Assembly: GCF_048773025.1 (NCBI RefSeq)
Contig: NC_133572.1
Span: forward strand, 9,951,001-10,015,000
Length of the DNA: 64,000 bases
From: Camelus bactrianus
Taxonomy: Eukaryota; Chordata; Mammalia; Artiodactyla; Camelidae
Direction of reading: 5' to 3'
How positions within the stretch are numbered: position 1 is the stretch's first letter; the number at the start of each line of letters is the position of its first letter. This document shows, one piece after another, positions 32,655-44,699 of the stretch. The notes beneath the pieces were generated by a model, which was not told the DNA's origin, did not search any database, and was given only the letters and a program-made list of their open reading frames with translations. The position numbers were made by a program, and so were the translations under genes.

Positions 32655-35600
32655 AGTGAAAATTCTGGAACTACCTCACAGACACCAACTCTCTGGGAAG
32701 AAAGGACATTTCATCTAGAGCTAGACATGAACTTCACAAAAATTCTCCAAAGTCTGTTGCTCCGTGTTTACCCCTGGATCATCTGTTGATTCTTCACCTT
32801 GGCCTCAATGCCCTCCTTGGACCTAAAATTTTGGCTACAGTTTCTTGGATCCTGACCTGCTTTCTCACTTGCTCACGTTCTTAGCTTTAACGTGCTGGAG
32901 GTGGTCTGTGTAACCCCACCCAACCCTACTAGCTACTACTACTTTAGACCCCTACTGGGAACTGGCATCCTGGCTGTCATCCGTTTGGTCTTCCATGACC
33001 TCCTCCTGTCTGAGGTTGTTTCTAAATCTGTAAGGCATATGCTAAGAGGAAGTAAAAAAAAAAAAAAAAACTGTATTTCAGGAAATACTTTGAGAAAGAA
33101 TTATCAGTTGACTTGGATATTAAAAGATGGGTTTGATTTTAATAGGGCAACAGAATGGGAAAACTAATTTAGGAAGATGGACAGATATGAGCAAAGATGC
33201 CAGAGAAAATCTAAGGGCATGTGCCAAACAGAGGGAGTTTGGTGTGCTTGGGTCTGTTTGGTTCCCAGCTGCCTACTTACTCCTCTACTCACAAAGTAGG
33301 ACCATTTGACCAATATCGTCCTCATGCTCAAGGACTAATCTTGATATTAGGGTAAAGGAATAATATCATGCCAGAAAAGGGGGGAGGATGAAGATGGAGA
33401 AGGAAGTAAATTTACTGCAGTAAAATAAAGCAGGAAATAAAGTAAAACAGTAAAATAAAGCTTGAGGGGGTAGCAGAGTTGGACAAAGGCAATTAGAGCA
33501 TATTGGTGGTGGTGGTACCTAATACGATGCCCCTTTCATCAGCCTGAGGTCAACCAAAGAGTTACGAGCAACAGAATAACAGAATAGTAGACACTCTTAA
33601 CAGTGTCTGGATGAGTATCCACCAGGTGAAGCCCATCCTCCTAGTTTCCTTGAGCTCCTTTTCCCTCCCAGACAGTATCAGAGGAATCGGGAACTCTCCA
33701 TGTCGTTCTGTGGTCTTTTGCTACAGTCTGTGCCCTGGGCCTTGTCAACCCAATTGTGTGTTATGAAGATGAACAGATACGGTGGAGGAATATTCTAGCA
33801 TGGAAGAGAGAAAGATGAAATGGCTTTTGGATAAGGTAGAATTTGCCCAGAGCTTTGAAAAATAAGGGACGAGGAGCAACGAAGATAAAGGAGAGCTTTC
33901 TGAGTTTGAATAAAAATGTAGACTACGGAATTACAGAGTGTGCTTGGGAGTCACACCATAGAACTGTTTAGCAGGTGATAAGGATCCATGTAAGAAACTA
34001 GTGACATTGTTTTGTCCTGGTGCTAATTTTTTTTTTTTTTAATTTCAGGACCAAAAGGGAGAATTCACATAAATAATAGCTTTCTATGAAGCTGGAATAT
34101 GTTTTCTTTTCTTCTCTGTTGAAGAGAGTTGAGAGTTGTTTTCAACATAAGTTGAAAATTTCTTCTTAACATGGTCTTCACACAGAGAAAGGAAGGCATG
34201 TGTTTAACTAAAGTAAAAAGAGTGAAGATATTTATGACAGTGATTCAAGATTCTCCAGGCACAGTGAGTGTATATTTGCTTTGGCGGCCAGTGGTGTGGT
34301 CTTTAGTGCGGCTACAGTGAGTCCACACAAGAGAAGTTGTGTGAATGAGAAAAAGATACCCCTTCATCTAAACAGACACATTCTCGTGTGGGAACATAGA
34401 CTAGCAAGTCAAGTGAGAGCTGAATTTAACCCCACCTGCCCCTCTTAGCAAGTGCCCTCGGGTTGCGCACAACCTACTGAAAAACCAGGCAACCCCCAGG
34501 TTCTAGTGACATTTAAAATGAATTTGGGAAGCCTCATCCCTCTTTGCTGTCTGACTTAAAAACAGACACTTCAGATGACAACTAGTCTATTTTCTGGCAC
34601 AAGACAGACATAAGCCTGGGTTCCCCACCCCACACCTATTTTTCTTCCTCTGCCTCTTTGAGATTTCATTACTTATAGTCTTGAGTGTTGAAAAGGGAAG
34701 ATCAAACCCATTTATTTAATGTCACAATCAATATTGATCTCAGGTCGATCTGCTGAAATAGATTCTCTGTAGGCAGTGTTCACTGTAGTTTTCAGGAGTT
34801 CAGGGAGACTTTATAAGCACAATTCTCTTCCCGATTAGAAAGGAAACACATTCAAGATGTGCTAAAATAGCTGAGAAGAAGTGTAGTGCCCTACTTTATG
34901 AGCACAGGATGAGCTTGTGTTTACTAGACGAAGAATTTATAGCTGGAAGAAGTAGATTCCAGCTTATAAGAATCTCTAACTGTCTTTCTATGTAATCCAA
35001 TAGCTCATTGTAGAAAATTGGTTTCTGAGAGACTCTGAAAAATGATAAGGTCATAAACAATTGGATAACAGCATTCAATTACTTGCTTTCTCAACAAATA
35101 ATACTGCCTGTATGATTTAATGCAATTTATAAATAACCACTTAAAATACTTTCTTCCATTACATATAGTGAAATATAACTTTGTAGAAAGGTTATTACAA
35201 TAGAATTTAGCTACCTATAAACCATGCTTTCTATTCAAAGATTTGTTGTAGGAATCTGAAAAAAATGTGGACTGGAAAGTACTTTTTCAAGTAATTGTAA
35301 GACAAGATGAAGCATGTCATATTTTATGACATCTTTGAATTAGATGAGAAATTAATACTCTTGTTATCTCTGGTTTTCATCTGCAATTACATGTAAGGCT
35401 AGTCACAATTTTTTTAAGTTATAAAATATTGGGAAAATTCATGGTAGGGCTGTTTAAAACAAACGAAAAAAACTAGACAACTGAATCTTATCTTAACACT
35501 GAATTCTATCCTATGACATTGGGCATGTCACTTCGTATTTTGGCAGTGTATTTTTCATGTTTCAAATGGACATTTTAATCCCCATCACCCTAAGGTCTAC

Positions 35601-35805
35601 CATGACAGAATAGGAGCAATGATAATCTCATAAAGATTAGGTAGAGTAAATGCTTTAGCACTCTGTCCCTAACACAAACCCTTATTCTGCTCTCCTCACT
35701 GCCTTGTGAAAAGGTTAGGGTCAGTTCTAACAGTAAATTAATGTTCAAAATATTTCCCATTCCTGAATGTGTATTTCATTACTTTCCATCTCTCCCAAGT
35801 CTACT
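32655..35805. other. About 3.1 kb unannotated
   Basis: No gene or confident repeat, except an A-run at about 33053-33070 and a T-run near 34028. Confidence 0.5.
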
Positions 35806-35809
35806 TATA

Positions 35810-36075
35810 ATCCAAAACGTCTCTAGCAAGCCCTCTCTAATCCATCTCCCCTCCTTTGAGGTCTGATATCACTTACACCCATATACTCATTTATCTAATT
35901 TTAATGCAATCCTATGCCATCTTATGTCTGTCTAATATGTATGAGCCTTGTTTCCTTAGCAACACTGTGAGCCTTAGAATAGAAAATGAGGTTTATCTCG
36001 TTTTTGTTCCTGTGTAGAACTTGGTGTAGAGCAGAGCACAGAACTGGTGCTATTCAATTTAATTCAGTACATTTA
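35810..36075 (+). mobile_element. L2-like LINE 3' fragment
   Basis: GCAAGCCCTCTCTAATCCATC, ACTTACACCCATATACTC, then TGTGAGCCTTAGAATAGAAAATG and GTAGAGCAGAGCACAGAACTGG resemble the L2 3'UTR in order. Confidence 0.45.
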
Positions 36076-36570
36076 ATTCTGCTTCCCACCAACACAGAGA
36101 CTGTGTAAATTCCCAGGATGTCTGGTTTTGTGATTAGTGATCACCCCCACACACATCTTACCCACCACTACAAACTATATATACGTATATTTTTTTAACC
36201 ACCAACACTCACCTGATTTTACCACGCCTAAGCCATTCAACCTCGGCTAAAAACATATAATTAAAATATGTTAAAGGAAATTTATGTTAAAATTCACCTC
36301 CTTCAAGAGACTTATTAATAGTTTGGAAATTTAAAGTGTTTGAGAGAGTATAATCAGCAGCATCACACATGAACAGGGAATAAATGTGGACCACCCCACC
36401 AAGTGCGCGGAAAGAAGTAAAGAGGAGCTCTTAAAGTTGAAAAGACTGGATAAGGGTTTACCAAAGTCCTCATATCAAGAAAAATGTGTAGGTTTACAAA
36501 GAGATTTAGATAAATTCATGAACAACAGATGCCATATAAATCATCAAAAGGGACAGAAGGAATGTAAATT
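36076..36570. other. No recognised feature
   Basis: AT-rich. No gene was seen. Confidence 0.45.
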
Positions 36571-36574
36571 AATG

Positions 36575-36790
36575 TATAATGCTTATATATCGGGCTCCAT
36601 TTTAAATGATGTCACCACAATCCTCATAACGACCCCTAAAGGGATACTATCATCCTCATTTTGTAGAGGAGGAAACTGTGGCACAGAGAGGGAAAGTTGC
36701 ACAGTTAATCCACTACAGAACTGGGACTCAAACCCAGGAAATTTGGTATCAGATCTGTAGTTTGAAGACAGGACACCCATTTAACCACTT
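36575..36790 (-). mobile_element. MIR SINE
   Basis: Reverse MIR: TCATTTTGTAGAGGAGGAAACTG, GCACAGAGAGGG, AACTGGGACTCAAACCCAGG, TTAACCACTTGGG. It supplies the right half of the 124-codon frame at 36386-36760. Confidence 0.85.
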
Positions 36791-36929
36791 GGGTTGACAT
36801 CCTGGTGGCAAATACTCTACACTCAATAGAGGGGCTCAGGCCCTGTTCTCTAAAAACCTGGGAACCACTTTGATCTGAACTTCTTCCACAGTTGTTCTGA
36901 GCATGGACTTTTTGTGGCAGACTATAAGG

Positions 36930-37350
36930 TGACCCTCAGTGAGTCACACATCCTTGTATAATTTCCTCCCTTTGAGCACAGGATGGAAACTGTAACCTGC
37001 TCTAACCAAAAGAATATGGCAAAGATAATAGGATGTCACTCCCATGATTCTTTTTCATCATATAAGAGTCTGTCTTAGCAACCTGGAGAAAAATACCTTC
37101 TTACTGGCCTTCAAGAAGCAAAGAGCCATGTTGTGAACTGCATATGGAGATGGTTACATGACAGGGAGCCGTGGGTCACCTCTAGGACCACTGAGTGACC
37201 CTCAGCCCACAGCCAACAAAAATCCAAGGTCCTCAATCACAAGGATATGAATTCTGCCAACAACCTGAATCAGCCTGGAAGCACATTCTTCCCCAGTCAA
37301 GCCTCCAGATGAGAACACAGCCCAGCTGACACATTGATTACAGACTTGTG
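36930..37350 (+). mobile_element. MLT1-type LTR (ERVL-MaLR fossil)
   Basis: CTAACCAAAAGAATATGGCAAAG, AGGATGTCACTCCCATGATTC, GTCAAGCCTCCAGATGAGAAC and GCTGACACATTGATTACAGAC follow MLT1 order. No internal genes. Ancient and much mutated. Confidence 0.6.
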
Positions 37351-37399
37351 AGACTGATACGCAGAATTCTGAGATTGTCCCCAAGACTCCCCGCCCCCT

Positions 37400-37935
37400 G
37401 GTGTACACACATCTTCCCCCAGTCGTTCAAACATTAGTTTAGGTGCTATTGTGAAGGGATTTTGCAGATGCAGTTAAGATCTGAAATCAGATGGCCTTAA
37501 GATAGGGAGATTATCCTAGTCTGGCCTAAACCAACTAAATGAGCCTGTGAGAGGGACTGGAACCTTCCTTGAGAGATTTGAAATGTGAGGAGCATATGAC
37601 ACAATGTAGATTCTCTGTTGATGGCTCTGAAGATGGAGAGGGCCATGAGGCAAGGAATGTGGGAGGTCTTCATGAGCTAAGAGAAGCTTCCAGCTGACAA
37701 CCAGCAAGGAAATATAAGCCTCATCTCTATAGCCACAGGAACTGAATTCTGCTTATTCAGATGAGAACACAGCCTGGCTGACACCTTGATTTTAGCTACA
37801 TGAGACTCTGAGCCCAGAATCCATGCCCAGACTGCCCAGACTTCTACACAACAATGAGCTATGGGTGATGTTTTAAGCTGCTAAATTTGTGGTAATTTAT
37901 TTAATTTGTTACACAGCAATAGAAAACTGATACAC
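37400..37935 (+). mobile_element. MLT1-type LTR (ERVL-MaLR fossil), second copy
   Basis: GGGATTTTGCAGATGCAGTTAAG, GGAGATTATCCTAGTCTGG, GGCTCTGAAGATGGAGAGG, GCTGACACCTTGATTTTAGC and GTTTTAAGCTGCTAAATTTGTGG follow MLT1 in order. It has the same orientation as the copy at 36930-37350, but the wording differs enough to suggest two subfamilies and not a recent duplication. Confidence 0.65.
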
Positions 37936-37939
37936 TTCT

Positions 37940-40075
37940 CATATTTAGAGTTGACATAAATTGAATTCATAAAATGAAACTGATTTCAATTAAGTAAAAA
38001 TGAAAACATCTAGAACAGTGCCTGGAGAGTAGAAGATGCTAAGCATTTCTGGGACTTTTTTCCTAGTGAGCCTCTGAAATATAGAATTTCTTCTATTGTT
38101 GTCAAGGTGACCAGTAATGTTTGTGAGAAAAAGGTGTTCACCATCTGGAACAAGTGAAAAATACTATGTGCAGTGCAGCCAACCTCTCCTTTGGACATCT
38201 ATGATCATCCAGGAATCAAATCAAAGAGAATAAAAGTCATTAAACTTTACTGCACATTTCAGAATTGGAATATAAAGAATTCAAGTTACTATCCTGGTTA
38301 TTAAAAGGCAGAATTTTAATATTTCATACTTTAAATTACTCTGCAACTTACTATTTATCCAACTTTCCAGCTTTTCACACTAAAGTCCAAGGATACTGAG
38401 ATCATGGGAAAAGATTCAACAAATTGTCTCCTGACTGAATCATAAAACTTGGCAGCTGTGAGTTTGTTTGTCATCTACATAAGATCATCTCTGTGTTGAG
38501 AATTCAAATGCTTAAATTCTAGTCTACGTGTCATAGATAATTTGAGTATTGGATCCAAGGTCTTGGGATACATTCCAACGTAAGTGTGTGTTGTCTGAAA
38601 TACAGAAATCCTTCCACAGTTTCAAGCTTCCCACTTGCTGCTTTAAAAGAAGTCATTCACCAAGTTGGTTCTATTTGAGACTGTTTGTATGACACCGGAG
38701 GTGATTTCATATCACTAGTAAAATTCAATGATTTTCACATACATGTTCATTGGCCAATTTAGCCCCTCAGTTTTTGAAATTTGCAAGTGATCTTGACCAT
38801 GTCAAGATCCCAAGTATTAAGATTAAAATAAGGGCATTTAAAATTTACTCCTTAACAGGGAAGAAAGATTCAGCATGTTACACACTGATTTCAGTAGGGT
38901 TACAGTTGATGTTTGAGTATTATAGAAAGGTGCCCTGTAAAGAAAAGAGTTCTTTTTCATTAGAAACAAGTTTGAACAAGGGACAAGGTACTTTTCTAGT
39001 TTGCACTGGTAAGGAGCAGGATTGGGTGAGATCTCCTGACATTTTTACGGATGTGAAAAAATTTACTTATGACCCCCATAGAGATAAATTTATCCTTTAA
39101 AAGATAAAGTAAATTTCTTGAGACAGTGAACTGGTTTATGTTGGTTGTGAGTTATTCATACTTAATATTTCTGGGGTTATTTTGCAGGCACATTTGCTTT
39201 TGAACAGAGAAGCAGTTCAATATTCAGTTAAATAAGTTTTTTTTTTTTTTTTTTACTTTAAATATCAGCTAAATTTGCTACCCAAACATCTAGTCCTGCC
39301 CTTAGAAATAACTCTCTGTTTGTTCTGAAAAATAATATACTGCTTGAGAAAGCTAGAGATTCATTGTTTTTTAAAGTGGCATGGCATCTTTGCTTATGAA
39401 AATACCATCTTCAGAGATTCTGACTGGTACTTAGGAATTTTATAAAGCATTATACTGATGCTCGCGGAAAAGACTGGTTCACAATTTGAAACAAAAATAC
39501 AGGGAAAGTGCTACACTTTGAGGATGTTCTCTTTATATGTTGAAAAATAATCTCCTATTAGAATGACCTATTGGCCTACTAGGTATCTTTCTAAACGTTA
39601 TACTTGGGGTAAAATGGATGGGGATCTACTGTCTGTGGGACCAGTAAAGCACATGAAATGTACACCAGGTCAAGGAGCCTTTACATACGGGAAAAAAAAT
39701 GGAGGATTCTGGAAGCACTCTTCTACACATAATATGCATATTAGGAGATTCTGGAAGCCTGGAAAAAAAATATATTGGAAGGGAAGAATGATAGCCTGAG
39801 CTACGGAAAGATAAAGCACAAAGTACAAGGTCATAAACAACTTTCTCTCTCAGCTCTCCAGCTCTCTCTTGAATCACACTTCTTCCATTTGCTTGTGAGC
39901 CCCATTATTTCCCCACATCTCAGGTCCCAAAGTAGAATTCATCTTCTTTCCTAAAACACTGTGGTCATAGATGGCACCACCACCAGATATTTGAGACATA
40001 CACTGGACTCCCTCTTTCATGGTCGGGGTTTAGTCAATCACCAAGTCCCTGTGCTTCAAGTTTCCAGATATTTAT
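37940..40075. other. About 2.1 kb unannotated
   Basis: No recognised repeat apart from a T-run at 39237-39254. A 116-codon frame at 38750-39100 (MANLAPQFLKFASDLDHVK...) has no product I know and AT-rich codon use like its surroundings. Confidence 0.45.
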
Positions 40076-40079
40076 CAGA

Positions 40080-40560
40080 TTCCCTCCTTTGCTTCATTCC
40101 CACCGCTTTGGCTTCCAGACAAACCCTAATCGTGTCTTGTCTGGAATACTGTAACAGCTTCCTCCTAACTGTTGTGACTGGTCTCCCTGTCCCCACTGTC
40201 ACCGTGTCTATCCCTCCCCCACATTACCAGCCAGCCTCTACTCTGCCAGAATGAGCTTTCTAAAAGTCTTATCTTTTCATTTCCTTGAATGACTTCCCAC
40301 GGCCTTGAGGAGAAAGTCCGAACTCTTTAGTACGACGGGGGGGCCTTTTCATGGTTCAGTTTCTGCTAGGTCAGCTGCCTTTCTCACAGTCCGTCCGCAC
40401 ACGGAGCACGCTCCTCACACGCGACACCTCCCCCACAGGCTCTTCTCTCAGCCTGCGGTTTCCTTCTCTCCCTCGTCTGTCTGATACACCTCTCCTGTTC
40501 CTTCTATTTCTTCTGATTGCCTGTTCCGTCCATCTCATGTCCTTCATTTAGCCACAAGCA
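40080..40560 (+). mobile_element. L2 LINE coding end
   Basis: CCTCCTAACTGTTGTGACTGG, CCAGAATGAGCTTTCTAAAAG, TTGAATGACTTCCCACGGCC, GAGAAAGTCCGAACTC follow L2. This copy keeps more CpG than most L2 copies here. Confidence 0.6.
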
Positions 40561-40683
40561 AGTAACTGTAAAGACACAAAGTGAATCAGCACACAGCCTA
40601 CCCTGAAAAGTCCTGCCGTCCAGGGGAGCCCAGGGGCGCTCTAACCGCAGGCGTGTGCACCCGGAGACGCGTGACACTGTGCT

Positions 40684-40710
40684 GGGGGTAGGGGGTGGGG
40701 GCGGAGGGGG
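40684..40710 (+). other. Canonical G-quadruplex motif
   Basis: Four runs of five G (40684-40688, 40691-40695, 40697-40701, 40706-40710) are separated by loops of 2, 1 and 4 bases, the classical quadruplex-forming pattern with very short loops. It follows a small CpG-bearing pocket at about 40610-40675. Confidence 0.85.
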
Positions 40711-40724
40711 TGTTCAGAGGAGGG

Positions 40725-41505
40725 AAACTAACAGTTTTTGCATTGGCATCCTATTGCCATCTTTCTTCGCAAAAATTTAAAAACCACAAAGTGCAGGCTG
40801 ATCCAATATAGTGTTTCAGTTATTCTCCAAACATTTCATGTTTAAATTTATTCCTAACATGAGCCATAGCTAAATGCAACAATGGTATTGCTGTAATATC
40901 ATGTACAAGCAAATTAATTTCTTTTCTTTTCTTTTTTTTTTTTTTTTACTGTTTTTCGCTAGGTACTAATATTCAACAAATACTTCATGCATAAACATGA
41001 TATTAAGTTCGTTCAGCTATGTTATTGTGCTTTATGTTATCTTCTGGTTCATAAGAAATGACTTTTTTTCCTCCTAAATGTACTTCAGCTATCTGTATAA
41101 TAATTCAGCTACATTTACTTTATATTGTGGCTTGGTATTTAGTTAAAGTACTCGCTGAAATTCTGTAGTAGCATTTACTTTACTGGATTATGTGAGCCCC
41201 AGTTACCAGTAAGCTTGCTGTGTGGCTGCCCGCTATGTGCCAGTATTCCACGACACCAAAACATTTCTTTTGAAATCTGCAGTTTCCATTTTTCAGGGTT
41301 AAGAGTTCTGCATACCCAGAATTGATGCCTTCCTGCTGGATTACCGTATTCATATTTACATGAACCAAATAATACATTTTTCCTCACAAAATCGATTTCA
41401 AAACACGTTTGGTAATGCGCACTCATCCCCACCTCCTAGAACACAGACTTCCCTAAACTGGAGGCATGTTTTATACACTAGCAAATGTCAGCAAATAGAG
41501 TACTT
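40725..41505. other. No recognised gene or repeat
   Basis: A T-rich run lies at 40921-40947. The rest looks unique. Confidence 0.45.
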
Positions 41506-41509
41506 CCTG

Positions 41510-42900
41510 TCAGGGGATTTGGGGAAAGAGCTGTAGAGGAAGTACTGTCTGAGCTGGGCCATGATGGATGGTTTTGAAGCAACCCAGGACTGACCGAGAA
41601 AATAAAAGTACGTCTAGGAGGAAATTTCATGGAGGGAGGAGAGGTCAGAGCATAACCGTGGAGCTGCTGTAACTCAGGAAAACTACAGCCAGTGTGTATA
41701 AAGAGGAATTTTAGGAGGTAAAACTGAAAAGCTAGGTGATGGATCGTGGAGGAGCCTGAATGACAGACAGGTTGTGGGTATAGAGGTTCATTTTGTAGGA
41801 AACTGGGAGCCATTGAAGGGGTTTTTGTTTTGTTTTGTTTGTTTTCATTGAGCTTTAGTTGACATATGACATTGCGTAAGTCTGAAGAGTACCATGTGCT
41901 GGTTTGAAAATTTACATATTGCAAGATAATTACCACTGCAGTGTTATTTTAACACCTTTATCATGTCAAACACTTACTATTTTTTTATGTTGAAAACAGT
42001 TGAGATTTAGCCTCACAGAGACTTTGAAGTTTGCAATACAGTATTGTTGACTATAATCACTACATTGTGCATCAGATCTCTAGGACTTACTTACCTACTT
42101 GTTTTAAGTTTGCACACTTAAACGGCATCTCCCCCATGTCCCCACCCTTGGGCCCTGGCAACCACCACTCTACTCTCTGTTTTCACAGGTTCAATTTCTT
42201 TCTATTCCACATGTAAGTGACATCATACATACATCTCTGATAATTAGCTATATTAAGCATTTTTTTCATGTGCCTATTGACCATTTGTCTTCAATGGAGA
42301 ATTGCTTGTTTAGATCTTCTGCCCATTTTTGGATCAGGTTATTTGCTTTTTATTTACCACATCTTCTTTATCCATTCATCTGTTGATGGACACTTAGGTT
42401 GCTTCCATATCTTGTCTATTGTAAATAATGCTACAGTGAACATGGGTTTTCAGATATCTCTGAAGGGTTTCTTATTTTAAGAACAGAAATAATACAATGG
42501 CTGCCCTTCAAAAGGGATTAACCTGGCAGCAGTGCTTTAAATGGATTAGAGAGGAGAGTTGGGAGGTGGGGGATACCTGTAGAGAGGCCAGCAGTGCACA
42601 TAATGTACTATAAAGATGATAAAAGTCTAAATCTGAGCAGTAACTTTGGGAGCCTACAGAAAAGAAAAACAGAAGGAAGAATGCCATAGAGATTGGATCA
42701 ACAGAATTTATTAGTTATTTGGATCTAGAAGGCAAAGGAAAGAAGAGGTAGACATCGCTTCTGGTACTTGGGAGAATGGTGTTATGAGTTAAGACAGAAC
42801 AATTATGTTCATTCTGAAATGCACTGATCACTGAATTTGAGGTGTCAGCAGGTCATTTAGATGGAGCTTTCCAGGAGGCACTTCACAATTCAGGAGCAGA
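41510..42900 (-). mobile_element. L2 LINE, split by an L1
   Basis: Reverse L2 on both sides of the L1: GAGCTGGGCCATGATGGATGG, AACTGGGAGCCATTGAAGGGG before it, and GGGATTAACCTGGCAGCAG, GAGGAGAGTTGGGAGG, AGATTGGATCAACAGAATTTATT after it. The flanks TTGAAGGGGTTT (41813-41824) and CTGAAGGGTTT (42460-42470) could be the L1 target duplication. Confidence 0.55.
41825..42459 (-). mobile_element. L1 3' region inside an L2, internally rearranged
   Basis: Reverse L1 text: CATTGAGCTTTAGTTGACATATG, AGATCTCTAGGACTTACTTACC, CTGGCAACCACCACTCTACTC. The segment with CATGTGCCTATTGACCATTTG comes before the segment ACCACATCTTCTTTATCC ... GTAAATAATGCTACAGTGAAC. In standard L1 the two are in the other order on this strand, so the copy is not collinear. 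Confidence 0.72.
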
Positions 42901-43143
42901 AAGCAGGAAAGAAACCAGGTTTGGAGATGCTGATTTGGTGGTTGTGGAAGCCACCAGTGTCAGGAATGTGCCTGACAAACATCCTACTGCAGGGAAAGTA
43001 ATTAACCAAAGGTCCCAGCTATTGGCCTCTAAACTCACCTCAGTATTTGAGCTGAGGATATGCATGTCACAGGTGGCTTCCAGACAATGAGTAGGTGCAT
43101 TGGAAATACTAAGACAGATCAGCCCAAGAAGACAAAGCATTCC

Positions 43144-43376
43144 CCATAAATTCGTGCAGCCACTATGGAAAACAGTATAGAGTTTCCTTTAAAAACTAAA
43201 AATAGAGTTACCATATGATCCAGCAGTCCCACTCCTGGGCATATATCTGGAAAAGATGAAAACCATAATTTGAAAAGATACATGCACGCCAATGTTCATA
43301 GAAACACTATTTACAATAGCCAAGGTATGGAAGGAAACTAAGTGTCCATCAACAGGTGAATGGATAAAGATGTGGC

Positions 43377-43412
<36 letters not shown>

Positions 43413-43988
43413 ATATGTATATATATGTGTATATGTATATATATGTGTATATATATGAAATATTTATATAAAATGGAATGTATATGTATGGAATAAATAT
43501 ATAAAATGGAATATATCTTGGCTGTAAAAAAGAATGAAATAATGCCATTTACAACAACATGGATGAACCTAGAGATTATCATAGAGTGAAGTAAGCCAGA
43601 TAGAGAAAGACAAATATTATATATCACTTATATGTGGAATCAAAAAAATAATACAAATGAACTTATTGACAAAACAGAAACAGACTCACAGATACAGAAA
43701 ACAAACTAGAAAACAAACTTATGGTTACTAAAGGGGAAAGAAGAGGGAGGGCTAAATTAGGAGTATGGGATTAACAGATACACATCACTATATATAAACT
43801 AGATAAACAACAAGGTTTACTGTATAGCACAGGGAACTATATGCAGTATCTTGTAATAACCTATAATGGAAAAAAATCGGAGAAAATGTATGTATGTATA
43901 ACCAAATCACTTTGCTGTACATCTGAAACTAACACAATATTTTAAATCAATTATACTTCAGTTTAAAATAATAATAAATAAACAAATA
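43144..43988 (+). mobile_element. 5'-truncated L1 3' end with TA/TG expansion
   Basis: It starts in the end of ORF2 (CAGCCACTATGGAAAACAG, ACCATATGATCCAGCAGTCC), has a TA/TG tract at 43376-43456, then AACAACATGGATGAACCTAG and the artiodactyl 3'UTR, ending CAATTATACTTCAGTTTAAA with an A-rich tail. A 15-bp target duplication, AAGACAAAGCATTCC, flanks it (43129-43143 and 43989-44003). Confidence 0.9.
43376..43456. repeat. TA/TG microsatellite inside an L1
   Basis: Alternating (AT)n, (GT)n and AT/GT mixtures. It arose at the short TATATATA stretch normal for this part of L1. Confidence 0.9.
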
Positions 43989-44003
43989 AAGACAAAGCAT
44001 TCC

Positions 44004-44585
44004 GCTGTCAGCCAACTTTGGCTCAAGGACCCACCGATAGCTTTGACTGCACTGCCATCTACAAGGTGCCGCCTGACCTTCCTTCTTCCCAGTCTTCTCT
44101 TTCTCCCTCCCTCCCTTGGGATCTGAGTTGCATCTCCCAACTGTCTCTGGCCCTCTCCTCATTTTTTTAGCACAAGCATTTTACACCAGCCATAAAATCT
44201 TTCCCCATTTAATGCCGTCTTGGTGTCTGCTTCTCAGAGCACCTAGATTAACACAATAGTTATTTGCAAAAGATTATATACATTCCATATGCCGTTTTGT
44301 ACAATTAGAATTCATGTTCAAAATAGCGACCTTAAAATTTTCTAAGATCTTGAATCATTAAAGTAATATTAAAGTATCAAATTTAACTCATAGATTATAA
44401 AATTATGTTTAGTAGGCTATGCCTTTAAGTAAGGATGTTCTGCATTCTATGTTTAAAAGGTTACTTTAAATGTAAAGGGGGAGTCATTATAAGAAATTTG
44501 AGCGGTTGGTTACATTAGCCTCCAACAAATATCCCAGAGTTACAGATAATTGACTTGGAGTCACAGATAAGAGTGAGCGTTGAGG
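44004..44585. other. Unannotated
   Basis: It resumes the sequence interrupted by the L1. A CTCF-like motif (12 of 14 positions) is on the minus strand at 44052-44065. The close GTGTCTGCTTCTCAGAGCACC ... TTAACACA recalls an old LTR end but is too weak to call. Confidence 0.4.
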
Positions 44586-44587
44586 CA

Positions 44588-44681
44588 GTGAGGGTATAGC
44601 TCATTGATAGAGCACGTGCTTAGCACGCATGAGGTCAGGGGTTCAATCCCCAGTACATCCATGAATAAAAAAAAAGAAAAA
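44588..44681 (+). mobile_element. Camelid tRNA-Ala SINE (short copy)
   Basis: GGGTATAGCTCATTGATAGA, GCTTAGCACGCATGAGGTC, GGGTTCAATCCCCAGTACATC, then a short A-run. Flanks GAGTGAGCGTTGAGGCA (44571-44587) and GAGTGATCTTTGAGGCA (44682-44698) match at 15 of 17 positions. Confidence 0.92.
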
Positions 44682-44699
44682 GAGTGATCTTTGAGGCAA

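Noticed and set aside
36386-36760. 124-codon plus-strand frame
   Set aside because: Its right half is MIR sequence read in a non-coding sense, and the left half resembles no protein.
36930-37935. A recent tandem duplication
   Set aside because: The two LTR-like units share only scattered words typical of the family. Their divergence points to two separate old insertions.
41478-41936. 152-codon minus-strand frame
   Set aside because: It crosses an L2/L1 boundary, so it is a chance frame over two repeats.
43189-43627. Two minus-strand frames rich in Ile, Tyr and His
   Set aside because: They are the antisense of an L1 with a TA/TG microsatellite.
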